Below are positions 8,423-14,811 of a DNA stretch of 20,634 nucleotides, in pieces (position 1 is the stretch's first letter; each line of letters starts with the position of its first letter). Source of the stretch: Faecalibacterium sp. UBA7177 (GTDB taxonomy: Bacteria; Bacillota; Clostridia; Oscillospirales; Ruminococcaceae). A program made the position numbers and the translations under genes. The notes beneath the pieces were generated by a model. The model saw only the letters and a list, made by a program, of their open reading frames with translations. It had not been told where the DNA came from and did not search any database. Location of the stretch: NCBI GenBank assembly GCA_002491225.1, contig DKVN01000058.1, positions 2,155 through 22,788 of the forward strand, read 5' to 3'.

Positions 8423-8451
8423 TTGGAAAACCGGGCGCGGCGTGTTACAAT
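8423..8451 (+). promoter_or_regulatory. pepT: Sigma-A promoter of pepT
   Basis: A -35 box TTGGAA (8423-8428) and a -10 box TACAAT (8446-8451) with 17-base spacing lie 88 bases before the pepT start. The -35 box is identical to that of the divergent fnlA promoter; the two -35 boxes are 82 bases apart, so a regulator could serve both. Confidence 0.78.
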
Positions 8452-8467
8452 AGAAAACAGGCCCTGT

Positions 8468-8510
8468 CCCATAGGATGCCCCATCGGATGCCGCAAAAAC
8501 AGCGGCATCC
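8468..8510 (+). promoter_or_regulatory. pepT leader: 12-bp tandem repeat merging into a 9-bp hairpin
   Basis: Two adjacent near-identical 12-mers, CCCATAGGATGC (8468-8479) and CCCATCGGATGC (8480-8491), are followed by a perfect stem GGATGCCGC (8486-8494) / GCGGCATCC (8502-8510) with a 7-base A-rich loop. The hairpin ends 14 bases before the AAGGAG site of pepT and has no T-run, so it is not a simple terminator. It could be an operator or a translation-modulating structure. Confidence 0.45.
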
Positions 8511-8538
8511 CTCACCGCACAAAAAAGGAGATGCGATC

Positions 8539-9759
8539 ATGCGCGCTTATGAACGTTTGCTACAGTATGTCCAGGTGCACACCACCTCGGACGCCTCGAC
8601 CGGCACCCACCCCAGCACCCCGCGCCAGTTCGACCTGGCCCGCCAGCTGGTGGAGGAGCTGAAGGCCCTCGGCCTTGCCGACGCCCATGTGGACGAGCAC
8701 TGCTATGTCTACGCCAGCCTCGCCGCCGCCCCCGGCTGTGAGGCCGCGCCCTCCCTCGGCCTCATCGCCCACATGGACACGGCGGACGACGCCCCCGGCG
8801 CGCCGGTACACCCCCAGCTGCACCCGGATTACGACGGCGAGAGCGTCGTTCTGGGCCACGGGGTCACCCTCGATGTCGGGCGGTTCGGCTTTTTGAAGGC
8901 CCTCAAGGGCCAGACCCTCATCACTACCGACGGCGCGACCCTGCTGGGCGCGGACGACAAGGCCGGCGTCGCCGAGATCATGACCGCGCTCGAGCGGATC
9001 CTCGCCGAGGGGCTGCCGCACGGCAGGCTCTGCATCGCCTTTACCCCGGACGAGGAGATCGGCGAGGGGGCCAGCCTCTTTGATCTGCCCGGCTTTGGCG
9101 CCAAATACGCCTACACTGTGGACGGCGGGGACGTGGGCGAGCTGGAGTACCAGAACTTCAACGCCGCCGGGGCGGTGGTGAGCTTTAAGGGCTTCTCGGT
9201 GCATCCGGGCTCGGCCAAAAACCTGATGGTCAACGCCCAGAATCTGGCGATGGAGTTCCACGCCGCCCTGCCCGCGGCCGACCGGCCCGAGCACACCGAG
9301 GGCTGGGAGGGCTTTTTCCACCTCACCAGCATGACCGGCACCGTCTCGAGCGCCAAGCTGGGCTATATCGTGCGGGACCATGACAAGGCGAAGTTCGAGG
9401 CCCGCAAGGCCCTGATGCAGCACACCGCCGCCGTGATGAACGAGCGGTACGGCGAGGGCACCGTGACGGTGGAGCTGAAGGACAGCTATTACAACATGGA
9501 GGAAAAAATTCTGCCCCACTTCCACCTGATCGAGAACGCCAAGACCGCCTGCCGCCAGGCGGGCGTTGAGCCGGTGGTTCAGCCCATCCGGGGCGGCACC
9601 GACGGCGCAACCCTCTCGCATATGGGCCTGCCCTGCCCCAACCTCGGCACCGGCGGCTTCAATTTCCACGGCGTCTGCGAGTGCATCACCGCCGAAAAGA
9701 TGGACCAGGCCACCGAGGTGCTCATCAACCTCGCCGCGCTGTACGCGAAGGCGGAGTGA
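8539..9759 (+). CDS. pepT: Peptidase T (tripeptide aminopeptidase, M20B)
   Basis: This 406-residue cytoplasmic dizinc aminopeptidase removes the N-terminal residue from tripeptides. All metal and catalytic residues of E. coli PepT can be placed at nearly the same numbers: His78 and Asp80 (AHMDTADD), Asp140 (GADDKAG), Glu172/Glu173 (DEEIGEG), Asp195 (VDGGDVG) and His377 (NFHG). HPG (222-224) and RGGTDGATLS (351-360) are also conserved. Length matches the family (about 408). The ATG at 8539 has AAGGAG 8 bases upstream; an ATG at 8531 is out of frame. It is monocistronic, with its own promoter and terminator. Confidence 0.97.
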   Translation: MRAYERLLQYVQVHTTSDASTGTHPSTPRQFDLARQLVEELKALGLADAHVDEHCYVYASLAAAPGCEAAPSLGLIAHMDTADDAPGAPVHPQLHPDYDGESVVLGHGVTLDVGRFGFLKALKGQTLITTDGATLLGADDKAGVAEIMTALERILAEGLPHGRLCIAFTPDEEIGEGASLFDLPGFGAKYAYTVDGGDVGELEYQNFNAAGAVVSFKGFSVHPGSAKNLMVNAQNLAMEFHAALPAADRPEHTEGWEGFFHLTSMTGTVSSAKLGYIVRDHDKAKFEARKALMQHTAAVMNERYGEGTVTVELKDSYYNMEEKILPHFHLIENAKTACRQAGVEPVVQPIRGGTDGATLSHMGLPCPNLGTGGFNFHGVCECITAEKMDQATEVLINLAALYAKAE

Positions 9760-9856
9760 GCGGGGGGCCTTCCCCCACAAACTGGCTGCGCAGCGGCCAC
9801 ACCGCAGTAAAACAAATCAAACCCTCGCCGCGCCTCGTGCAAACCCCAAAAAACAA

Positions 9857-9897
9857 GGTGGGCTGTTCTTTCGTTCCAAATGAAAGAGCAGCCCACC
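9857..9897. terminator. Bidirectional terminator between pepT and the WG-repeat operon
   Basis: A 16-bp stem (9857-9872 with 9882-9897, one G-T wobble) has a 9-base loop. It is followed by TGTTTTCTGG on the plus strand and TTGTTTTTTGG on the minus strand. It lies 97 bases after the pepT stop and 14 bases after the minus-strand stop at 9911, so it serves convergent transcripts. Confidence 0.85.
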
Positions 9898-9910
9898 TGT
9901 TTTCTGGCCT

Positions 9911-10243
9911 TTACCGTATTGTTGCGCTGTGCTCCAACTGTGCTTTCAGTTTTGTGTAAAAGCCGAGCTGATCATCCAGCCGCTCGATCCACAGCTTCCC
10001 TGCGGTTTTTGTTCCCAGCTTCATTTCCTTGTACCGGGTCAGCTTTTCCATCATGCTGTCCACCTGTTCCTGCTTCTGGGTCAGCGGCATTTCGCTGAAC
10101 TTCATCCACTGCAGCGATTCATAGATACGGTAAACGTCAAAGCGGTCAATATTGTCCGCATCACTCAGAAGTTGTCCCCATTCCCATCGTTCCCTTGTCT
10201 TTTGGCGCTGCTTTTCTCGATTCAATTCCATGGATAGATCCAT
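9911..10243 (-). CDS. Small uncharacterised helical protein downstream of the WG-repeat gene
   Basis: I do not recognise this protein of 110 residues (106 if the ATG at 10231 is used). It is charged, lacks a signal peptide or membrane segment, and looks almost wholly alpha-helical, with Met/Lys/Glu/Gln-rich stretches that could form coiled coil (about residues 55-105). Its start lies inside the end of the WG-repeat gene: from 10231 the overlap is ATGGAATTGA. No good ribosome binding site is present, so translation probably depends on termination-reinitiation. Its stop lies 14 bases before a strong terminator, which supports it as the real last gene of an operon. Base composition is lower in GC than the polysaccharide operon. 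A functional link to the WG protein is inferred only from this coupling. Confidence 0.6.
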   Translation of the reverse strand: MDLSMELNREKQRQKTRERWEWGQLLSDADNIDRFDVYRIYESLQWMKFSEMPLTQKQEQVDSMMEKLTRYKEMKLGTKTAGKLWIERLDDQLGFYTKLKAQLEHSATIR

Positions 10244-11379
10244 TCGCCGGATCGGTTGATATATCCCCTTTTCGTGCCAGTATCCGCATAGGCCAACCCA
10301 TGAACAAAAGGTTCCGCGTAAACGTAATCCTCATCCCAGCACTGCTGCCCCGCTGTATCAATATAGCACCAGTAATCCGTAGCAACAAGGCAGACGCCAT
10401 CCCGGAAAACAAATACTGGCGGGCTGAACAGCGGCAGCTTATGGAAATCTCCCTCCAGCGCCCTGCTTCCGTCGGGGCGGATAAAGCACCATGTATTGTG
10501 CATTTCTTCCACCCTTACCGCGGCAAGGCCCTCCCCAAATGGCATGGCGCCGCTGTATTGCATCGGGATCTTTACATTCCCTTTTAGGTCGATATATCCA
10601 TAGTTCCCATTCAGGCAAACTGCCGCAAGCCCCTCCGAGAACGCCAGCGCCTCCTCATACTGCGGTGGGATCACCCACTCCCCCTGCGTATCCAAAAAGC
10701 CGTATTTCTCATTCAGCCGGGCGGGAAGTCTCCCCTCAGAGAAGCAGAGCCCTTCATATTCGATCCCGTTCGCATAACGCCGCACAAATGAGGCGTTGTC
10801 AATCAGGATGTCCTTTGCCAGGCAGATGCCATCCGGGTCGATCAGGTCGATCAAGGTCTGATCCTGCCCATGGGTATCCCCCCATTTGCGGCAGCGGATC
10901 GCGATCCCATCCTGAAACGGGCCGATCATCTCGGGGTACTCCCATTGCAGCTTGCTTGCCCCGAAGCAGTCAATATAAGCGTATCGCCCCTCTGCGGGGA
11001 TCACCAGCGCCATGCCGCCCAAAAAAGGGAACGCCCGCAGGTACTGCGGCTCGATCCTCCATTCGCCGGAAGAGGCGACATATCCCCACAGGCCATCCTT
11101 TTTTGCGGGGAACAGGCGGCCGTTTTCAGTCTCTTCGATCTCCGCAAGGTCCCAGAAGGTGTCCTCCAATCCGGGAATGTCTACCACGGTCCCGGCTTCA
11201 GTGATATAGACGTGTTCGCCGGTCTGGGCGTCCGTTGCAGCATACAAATATGATATGGATGGGTCGGGTTTTTGCCGCGGGCGTCTCGCAGCCGCGGCCG
11301 GTATGCACAGCGCAAGGCAAACGGTACAGCAGACGGCTGCCCATCGCTTCGCTTTTTTCTGCATCATGTTTCGCACCAT
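10222..11379 (-). CDS. Secreted WG-repeat-containing protein
   Basis: The 385-residue protein has an N-terminal signal peptide: basic residues 1-12, a hydrophobic core about 13-30, and an AAAAR-like cleavage region near 28-32. WG (KWG) repeats follow, with recurring units such as KDGLWGYVASSGEWRIEPQY, EKYGFLDTQGEWVIPPQYEE, GNYGYIDLKGNVKIPMQYS and a final KRGYINRSGEWIYPW. WG repeats are beta-rich, probably propeller-like or ligand-binding modules of unknown function, common in Firmicutes and Bacteroidetes. The ATG at 11379 was chosen for GAGGAAA 5 bases upstream; the longer frame would run into trkH. It follows trkH by 32 bases and may be co-transcribed. Base composition is lower in GC than neighbouring genes. 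Confidence 0.85.
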   Translation of the reverse strand: MVRNMMQKKAKRWAAVCCTVCLALCIPAAAARRPRQKPDPSISYLYAATDAQTGEHVYITEAGTVVDIPGLEDTFWDLAEIEETENGRLFPAKKDGLWGYVASSGEWRIEPQYLRAFPFLGGMALVIPAEGRYAYIDCFGASKLQWEYPEMIGPFQDGIAIRCRKWGDTHGQDQTLIDLIDPDGICLAKDILIDNASFVRRYANGIEYEGLCFSEGRLPARLNEKYGFLDTQGEWVIPPQYEEALAFSEGLAAVCLNGNYGYIDLKGNVKIPMQYSGAMPFGEGLAAVRVEEMHNTWCFIRPDGSRALEGDFHKLPLFSPPVFVFRDGVCLVATDYWCYIDTAGQQCWDEDYVYAEPFVHGLAYADTGTKRGYINRSGEWIYPWN

Positions 11380-11411
11380 TCCGCTTTCCTCAGCGGCGCT
11401 GCCCTGCCGCC

Positions 11412-12782
11412 TCACCCCACCGTGATCCTGCCCTCGGGAAGCACCTCCCACACCTGCTTGCTGCTGTCCCCCGTCGCGAGGCTGATGGCCAGCGAGACCG
11501 GCCCCACGCGCCCGGCAAACATGGTAATCATGGTCACGATGCGGGCGGCGTGATTCATGGTGGCGGTAACCCCGATCGAGACCCCCACCGTGGCAAAGGC
11601 GCTGACCGATTCAAACAGGCTGTCCATCTCGGTGACGGCCGCGCTGGTGTTGAAGAACATGGTCACCGAGGCCACCATCACGGCGGCCAGGCTGAGCAGG
11701 GCAATGGCCATTGCGCGGTAGACCGTCCGTTTGGGGATGCGGCGGCCAAAGATCACCGCGTCCTCCCGGCCGCGGGCCACGCTGAGCACCGTCACGGCCA
11801 GCACGCTGAAGGTGGTGACCTTGATGCCGCCGCCGGTGCCGCCGGGAGCCGCCCCGATGAACATCAGGATGCACAAAAACAGCCGCGTGAGCTGGTTGGT
11901 GGCGGCGAGATCCACCGTATTGAACCCGGCCGTGCGGGCCGAGGCGGACTGAAAGAGGCTGGCCATCAGCTTATCCCCCGCCGACATGCCTCCGATGGTG
12001 CCGGGGTTCGACCACTCGAGCGCCGCAAAGCCCGCCGCGCCGCCCAGCAGCAGCAGCACGGTAAACACCAGCACCACCTCGGTGTGCAGCGAGATGCGCT
12101 TGGTACGGCGCAAAGCGGCCAGCTCCTGCCAGACCAGGAAGCCGAGGCCGCCGCTGACGATGAGCGCGATCAAAACCCCCTGCACATACCAGTTGCCGGT
12201 GTAGGCGGTAAGGCTGGTGTAGGGCGCGATGCGGCCCAGAATATCAAACCCCGCGTTGCAAAAGGCGCTGACCGCCAGAAACACGGCGATCCAGACCCCC
12301 TCAGCCCCATACTCCGGCACAAAGGCGGCGCAGAGGGCCAGCGCCCCCACCCCCTCGCAGGCAAAGGCCACCTTGATGACCGTGCCGAGCAGCCGCCGTG
12401 CCTCCACCGCGCCGGGCGCACTGATCGACTCGCTGGCCAGCTGCAGGCTGCGAAAGCCCATGCGGCGGCGCATCCGCAGGCCCAAAAAGCTGGTGAGGGT
12501 GACCAGCCCCAGCCCGCCGATCTGGATGAGCCCCAACACCACCGCCTGCCCAAAACCGGTGAAGGCGGTGTAGGTATCCACCGCCACAAGGCCGGTGACG
12601 CAGGCGGCCGAGGTAGCGGTAAACAGCGCGTCCAGCACCGAGATGCCCCGCCGGGTGGACCAGGGCAGCAGCAGCAGCGCGGTGCCGATGAGGATCAGCA
12701 GCGCAAAGCTGATCGCGATGGTCTGGGTGGGGACACGGCTGCGCCGCGCCTTCGCCGCGCGGGCCGAACCTGCTCTCTTCAA
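11412..12782 (-). CDS. ktrB: TrkH/KtrB family potassium uptake channel subunit
   Basis: This 456-residue membrane protein has the four-repeat (M1-P-M2) design of the SKT superfamily. The four pore/filter segments are visible: AACVTGL (59-65), AFCNAGFD (173-180), SARTAGFN (281-288) and AFATVGVS (395-402), each with the key glycine. A Gly-rich PGGTGGGIK (313-321) corresponds to the gating region of KtrB. Size fits KtrB better than the longer TrkH. It mediates K+ (often Na+-coupled) uptake and needs a cytoplasmic RCK regulator (KtrA/TrkA), which is not in this window. Translation starts at TTG (12782), with GAGGAGG 8 bases upstream. Its promoter overlaps back to back with that of the tRNA genes. 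Confidence 0.93.
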   Translation of the reverse strand: MKRAGSARAAKARRSRVPTQTIAISFALLILIGTALLLLPWSTRRGISVLDALFTATSAACVTGLVAVDTYTAFTGFGQAVVLGLIQIGGLGLVTLTSFLGLRMRRRMGFRSLQLASESISAPGAVEARRLLGTVIKVAFACEGVGALALCAAFVPEYGAEGVWIAVFLAVSAFCNAGFDILGRIAPYTSLTAYTGNWYVQGVLIALIVSGGLGFLVWQELAALRRTKRISLHTEVVLVFTVLLLLGGAAGFAALEWSNPGTIGGMSAGDKLMASLFQSASARTAGFNTVDLAATNQLTRLFLCILMFIGAAPGGTGGGIKVTTFSVLAVTVLSVARGREDAVIFGRRIPKRTVYRAMAIALLSLAAVMVASVTMFFNTSAAVTEMDSLFESVSAFATVGVSIGVTATMNHAARIVTMITMFAGRVGPVSLAISLATGDSSKQVWEVLPEGRITVG

Positions 12783-12862
12783 GATGGACGCCTCCTCACC
12801 GGCGTGGCCGCCGGATGATACTCTCTGCCCGCCGACCCAAAGGGCCGATTCCGAGCATTTCT

Positions 12863-12891
12863 ATCATACCGCAAATTTATCCCGGCTTCAA
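12863..12891 (-). promoter_or_regulatory. Sigma-A promoter of the ktrB operon
   Basis: On the minus strand, TTGAAG (12886-12891) and TATGAT (12863-12868) are separated by exactly 17 bases, about 75 bases before the predicted ktrB transcript reaches its TTG start. Its -35 box is one base from the -35 box of the divergent tRNA promoter. Confidence 0.7.
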
Positions 12892-12892
12892 C

Positions 12893-12921
12893 TTGATTTC
12901 TCCCGCCGCAGGCGGTATAAT
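12893..12921 (+). promoter_or_regulatory. Sigma-A promoter of the tRNA-Arg locus
   Basis: TTGATT (12893-12898) and a consensus TATAAT (12916-12921) have 17-base spacing, and the transcript would start near 12928, about 90 bases before the first tRNA-like sequence. No other gene lies between the promoter and the tRNAs. Confidence 0.75.
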
Positions 12922-13016
12922 GGAACGGTATCCGGTACAGGCAGCGGTGAACTCCCGCGTTTGGCCAGCCCGCCGGGTGTTTGCCGCGCGGCAGGGGCTG
13001 TGCAATAACTCAGTAA

Positions 13017-13086
13017 GTCTCCGTAGCTCAGGTGGATAGAGCGTTCGCCTCCTAAGCGGCAGAAGTTCAGGGTCCTCCCGGGGGTA
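13017..13086 (+). pseudogene. tRNA-Arg(CCU) pseudogene, T-loop missing
   Basis: The 5' half is a good tRNA: acceptor strand GTCTCCG, D-arm GCTC...GAGC and an anticodon loop CTCCTAA (anticodon CCU), almost identical to the intact copy 33 bases downstream. After the anticodon arm the standard T-loop (TTCRANY) is absent. Only one base separates what would be the T-stem halves (GGG-T-CC), so about six or seven bases appear deleted. The 3' acceptor strand CGGGGGT pairs only through wobbles, and no CCA follows. It is about 70 bases long against 74 in the intact copy (without CCA). A working L-shaped tRNA is very unlikely. Confidence 0.75.
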
Positions 13087-13118
13087 AAATCGCTTTTTCT
13101 CTGCAAAACCGAATACGA

Positions 13119-13195
13119 GTCTCCGTAGCTCAGATGGACAGAGCACACGCCTCCTAAGCGTGGGGCCGGCAGTTCGACTCTGCCCGGGGACGCCA
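13119..13195 (+). tRNA. tRNA-Arg(CCU)
   Basis: The cloverleaf is complete. Acceptor GTCTCCG pairs with CGGGGAC (one T-G wobble), and the D-stem is GCTC/GAGC. The anticodon stem CACGC/GCGTG encloses CTCCTAA, giving anticodon CCU for AGG codons. The T-arm is GGCAG-TTCGACT-CTGCC, with discriminator G and an encoded CCA at 13193-13195. A rho-independent terminator starts immediately afterwards. Confidence 0.95.
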
Positions 13196-13238
13196 AAAGC
13201 GCCGTAAATTCGTTGATTTTCGGCGCTTTTTCTTTTTT
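13195..13238 (+). terminator. Terminator after tRNA-Arg
   Basis: AAAAGCGCCG (13195-13204) pairs with CGGCGCTTTT (13221-13230) and is followed by the T-rich tail TCTTTTTT. It ends the tRNA transcript. Confidence 0.85.
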
Positions 13239-13306
13239 GAGCTCCTTGTCTTGAAGATGGATTTTTGTCTTGCAAAATGTAGGCTAAAATTTCGTCTTCA
13301 AAAAGT

Positions 13307-13325
13307 TCCCCGTGCGGACTCGAAC
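13307..13325 (-). repeat. Inverted tRNA 3'-end (T-arm/acceptor) fragment, possible relict att site
   Basis: Read on the minus strand, this 19-base segment is GTTCGAGTCCGCACGGGGA. It agrees at 16 of 19 positions with the T-loop-to-acceptor part of the intact tRNA-Arg (13172-13190), but in the opposite orientation. No D-arm or anticodon arm lies upstream of it. Nearby, AGCAAAA (13334-13340) and TTTTGCT (13358-13364) form a perfect 7-bp dyad. Between 13239 and 13405 I see no gene. Confidence 0.4.
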
Positions 13326-13405
13326 GTTTTTAGAGCAAAAATGGCAAATTGCAATCGTTTTGCTAATCAGCCTTTTCGTGGCCTTTCGTATCCTTGCGGG
13401 TCATT

Positions 13406-13741
13406 TCATGCCGTTTTGTTCTGAATAAGCCGCGCTGCGAACTGTGCCAGAAGCTGCTCTCCATACTGTTCCATCAGCTTTCCAGCCAGCGCGTCCATAA
13501 GTTTTGGCGAGGATTCCAGCTGTTAGATCAGCTGCTCAGGGAGTTCACCAGATGCCGCTTTTGCCTGTTGGATCTGCCGTTCCACCATGCGCATATCTCC
13601 ATTTGTATAAAAAGCCTGTTCAAATTTCTGCGCATTGATTTTTCGGTCCTCGTCCAAAATGTGAGCGTACACCTCGGTGATCATGTTGATCTGTGCGTGT
13701 CCGGTATGCAGCATCACAAATTTGCCGTTGGAAGTATTGGT
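13406..13741 (-). pseudogene. Tyrosine recombinase (phage/ICE integrase) C-terminal remnant
   Basis: The minus-strand frame contains KFVMLHTGHAQINMITEVYAH, the last catalytic box of tyrosine integrases, with the GH histidine and the Tyr nucleophile (in VYAH). DEDRKINAQKFEQAFY follows. The N-terminal and core domains are missing: similarity stops near 13741, exactly where the IS110 transposase frame begins. The frame is also interrupted by TAA at 13523-13525. Beyond it the same frame continues for 38 plausible residues (starting QLESSPKLMDALAGKLMEQY) to a TGA at 13406-13408, so the stop looks like a late mutation or a natural C-terminal truncation. It lies next to tRNA-Arg, a common integration target. 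Not functional. Confidence 0.75.
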
Positions 13742-14447
13742 ATGATTTGCGTAGGTATTGATGTGGCGAAGGATAAGCACGACTGCTTTATCCGTAATTC
13801 AGAAGGCGTGATCCTGGCGGATGTGTTTACCATCCCCAATAACTTGGAAGGCTTCAACACCCTGCTGGGCAAGCTCCGGGGCTGCTCCACACCCCAGGAC
13901 AGTATAAAAGTAGGGCTTGAGGCGACCGGACATTACAGCTACAACATTCTCGGGTTTCTTCTTGACAACGGTCTGACCACCTGTGTCTTGAACCCTCTGC
14001 GCACGAACCTGTACCGAAAAAGTCTCAGTCTCAGAAAGACGAAGACGGATCGGGTGGATGCGCGAACGATCGCAGCGATGCTTCTGTCCGATGCGGGCCT
14101 CAAGCCCTACACGGATACAGCATATCACAATGAGGAGTTAAAGTCACTCACCAGATACCGTTTTGACAAGGTGAAAGAGCGGGCTAAATTGAAAACTTCC
14201 GTTTCCAGACTGGTATGCATCTTGTTCCCTGAATTGGAGAAGCTGGTACCCACACTTCACATGGCGTCGGTCTATGCGCTGCTGTCTGAGTTCCCGGGAG
14301 CCAAGCAGATCGCAGCTGCACATCTGACCAGACTGAAGTCTCTGCTGGCAGACGCCTCAAAAGGCCACTATGGGCGGGATGTGGCGGTGAAGATCCGCGA
14401 CGCCGCCAGATGCTCTATTGGCTCTGCTATGCCCGCCAAGTCTCTCT
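13742..14447 (+). pseudogene. IS110-family transposase, N-terminal DEDD domain only
   Basis: The frame starts MICVGIDVAKDKH and carries the RuvC-like DEDD residues of IS110 transposases: Asp7, Glu60 (LEATGHY) and Asp103/Asp106 (KTDRVDA). Similarity to the family continues through SIGSAMPAKSL (about residue 235). The C-terminal Transposase_20 domain, with its PGIG-like segment and catalytic serine, does not follow. The frame happens to stay open to 14842, but that extension overlaps azlD antisense and has no family features. Normal length is about 400 residues. The ATG abuts integrase sequence, so the upstream non-coding end that in IS110 elements encodes the bridge RNA is gone too. The element is dead on both sides. 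GC content is lower than in neighbouring operons. Confidence 0.82.
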
Positions 14448-14811
14448 TGTTCTTACCAGTTTCAAGTGTCAGATTGCCCAAAGTATCGCAGGTATCACTG
14501 GTATATACCTTTGCGGCGCTGCTGGACACCATGCGGTTCCGCTCATCACAGGGATCGATGTGTTCATCCTTGTTGGCCTTTTTATCGGCTTTATCCACGG
14601 CAGCGGGGCTCGAGGGCCGGAAGGCAGGAGGGCGCTCTCCGCCGCAGGCCCGCGCCAAACACAAAAAACCGCTGCGAACCATCATGATCGGCTTGCAGTG
14701 GTTTTTGCTGTGGTCTTCTTGTGTTGGATGTGCCTTACCCGCCGCCAGAGCAGCGCCCGGGCGGCGGGCAGCTCTCTGCCATTCCCCGCCGCTCCGCCTC
14801 GGCAAACCGCC
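14448..14811. other. Gene-poor stretch between the IS110 remnant and azlD
   Basis: No convincing gene is seen. The first 150 bases have moderate GC like the IS remnant; the rest is GC-rich like the azl operon, so the edge of the mobile DNA probably lies near 14600. One plus-strand frame from 14410 gives hydrophobic stretches around 14480-14600, but it has no ribosome binding site and no recognisable family. The operon terminator lies at 14664-14706. Confidence 0.5.
14664..14706 (-). terminator. Terminator of the NSS-azlC-azlD operon
   Basis: AAAAACCGCTGC (14664-14675) pairs with GCAGTGGTTTTT (14695-14706), with one wobble. On the minus strand the stem is followed by TTTTTTG. It lies about 105 bases past the azlD stop and could work in both directions. 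Confidence 0.7.

Noticed and set aside
8163..8538. CRISPR or known riboswitch in the fnlA/pepT intergenic region
   Set aside because: Only two 12-mer copies and a few hairpins are present; no repeat-spacer array and no recognisable riboswitch core.
8560..9780. Minus-strand frame of 406 codons opposite pepT
   Set aside because: PepT carries all catalytic residues on the plus strand; the opposite frame is a GC-bias shadow.
11235..12818. Plus-strand frame of 527 codons opposite ktrB
   Set aside because: KtrB pore motifs fix the minus strand as coding; the plus frame is His/Gln/Gly-rich noise.
13087..13118. T-rich spacer between the two tRNA copies as a terminator
   Set aside because: It has a short T-run but no stable stem before it, apart from the damaged tRNA acceptor arm.
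12877..13275. Minus-strand open frames across the tRNA-Arg genes
   Set aside because: They are translations of tRNA sequence; the cloverleaf explains the segment.
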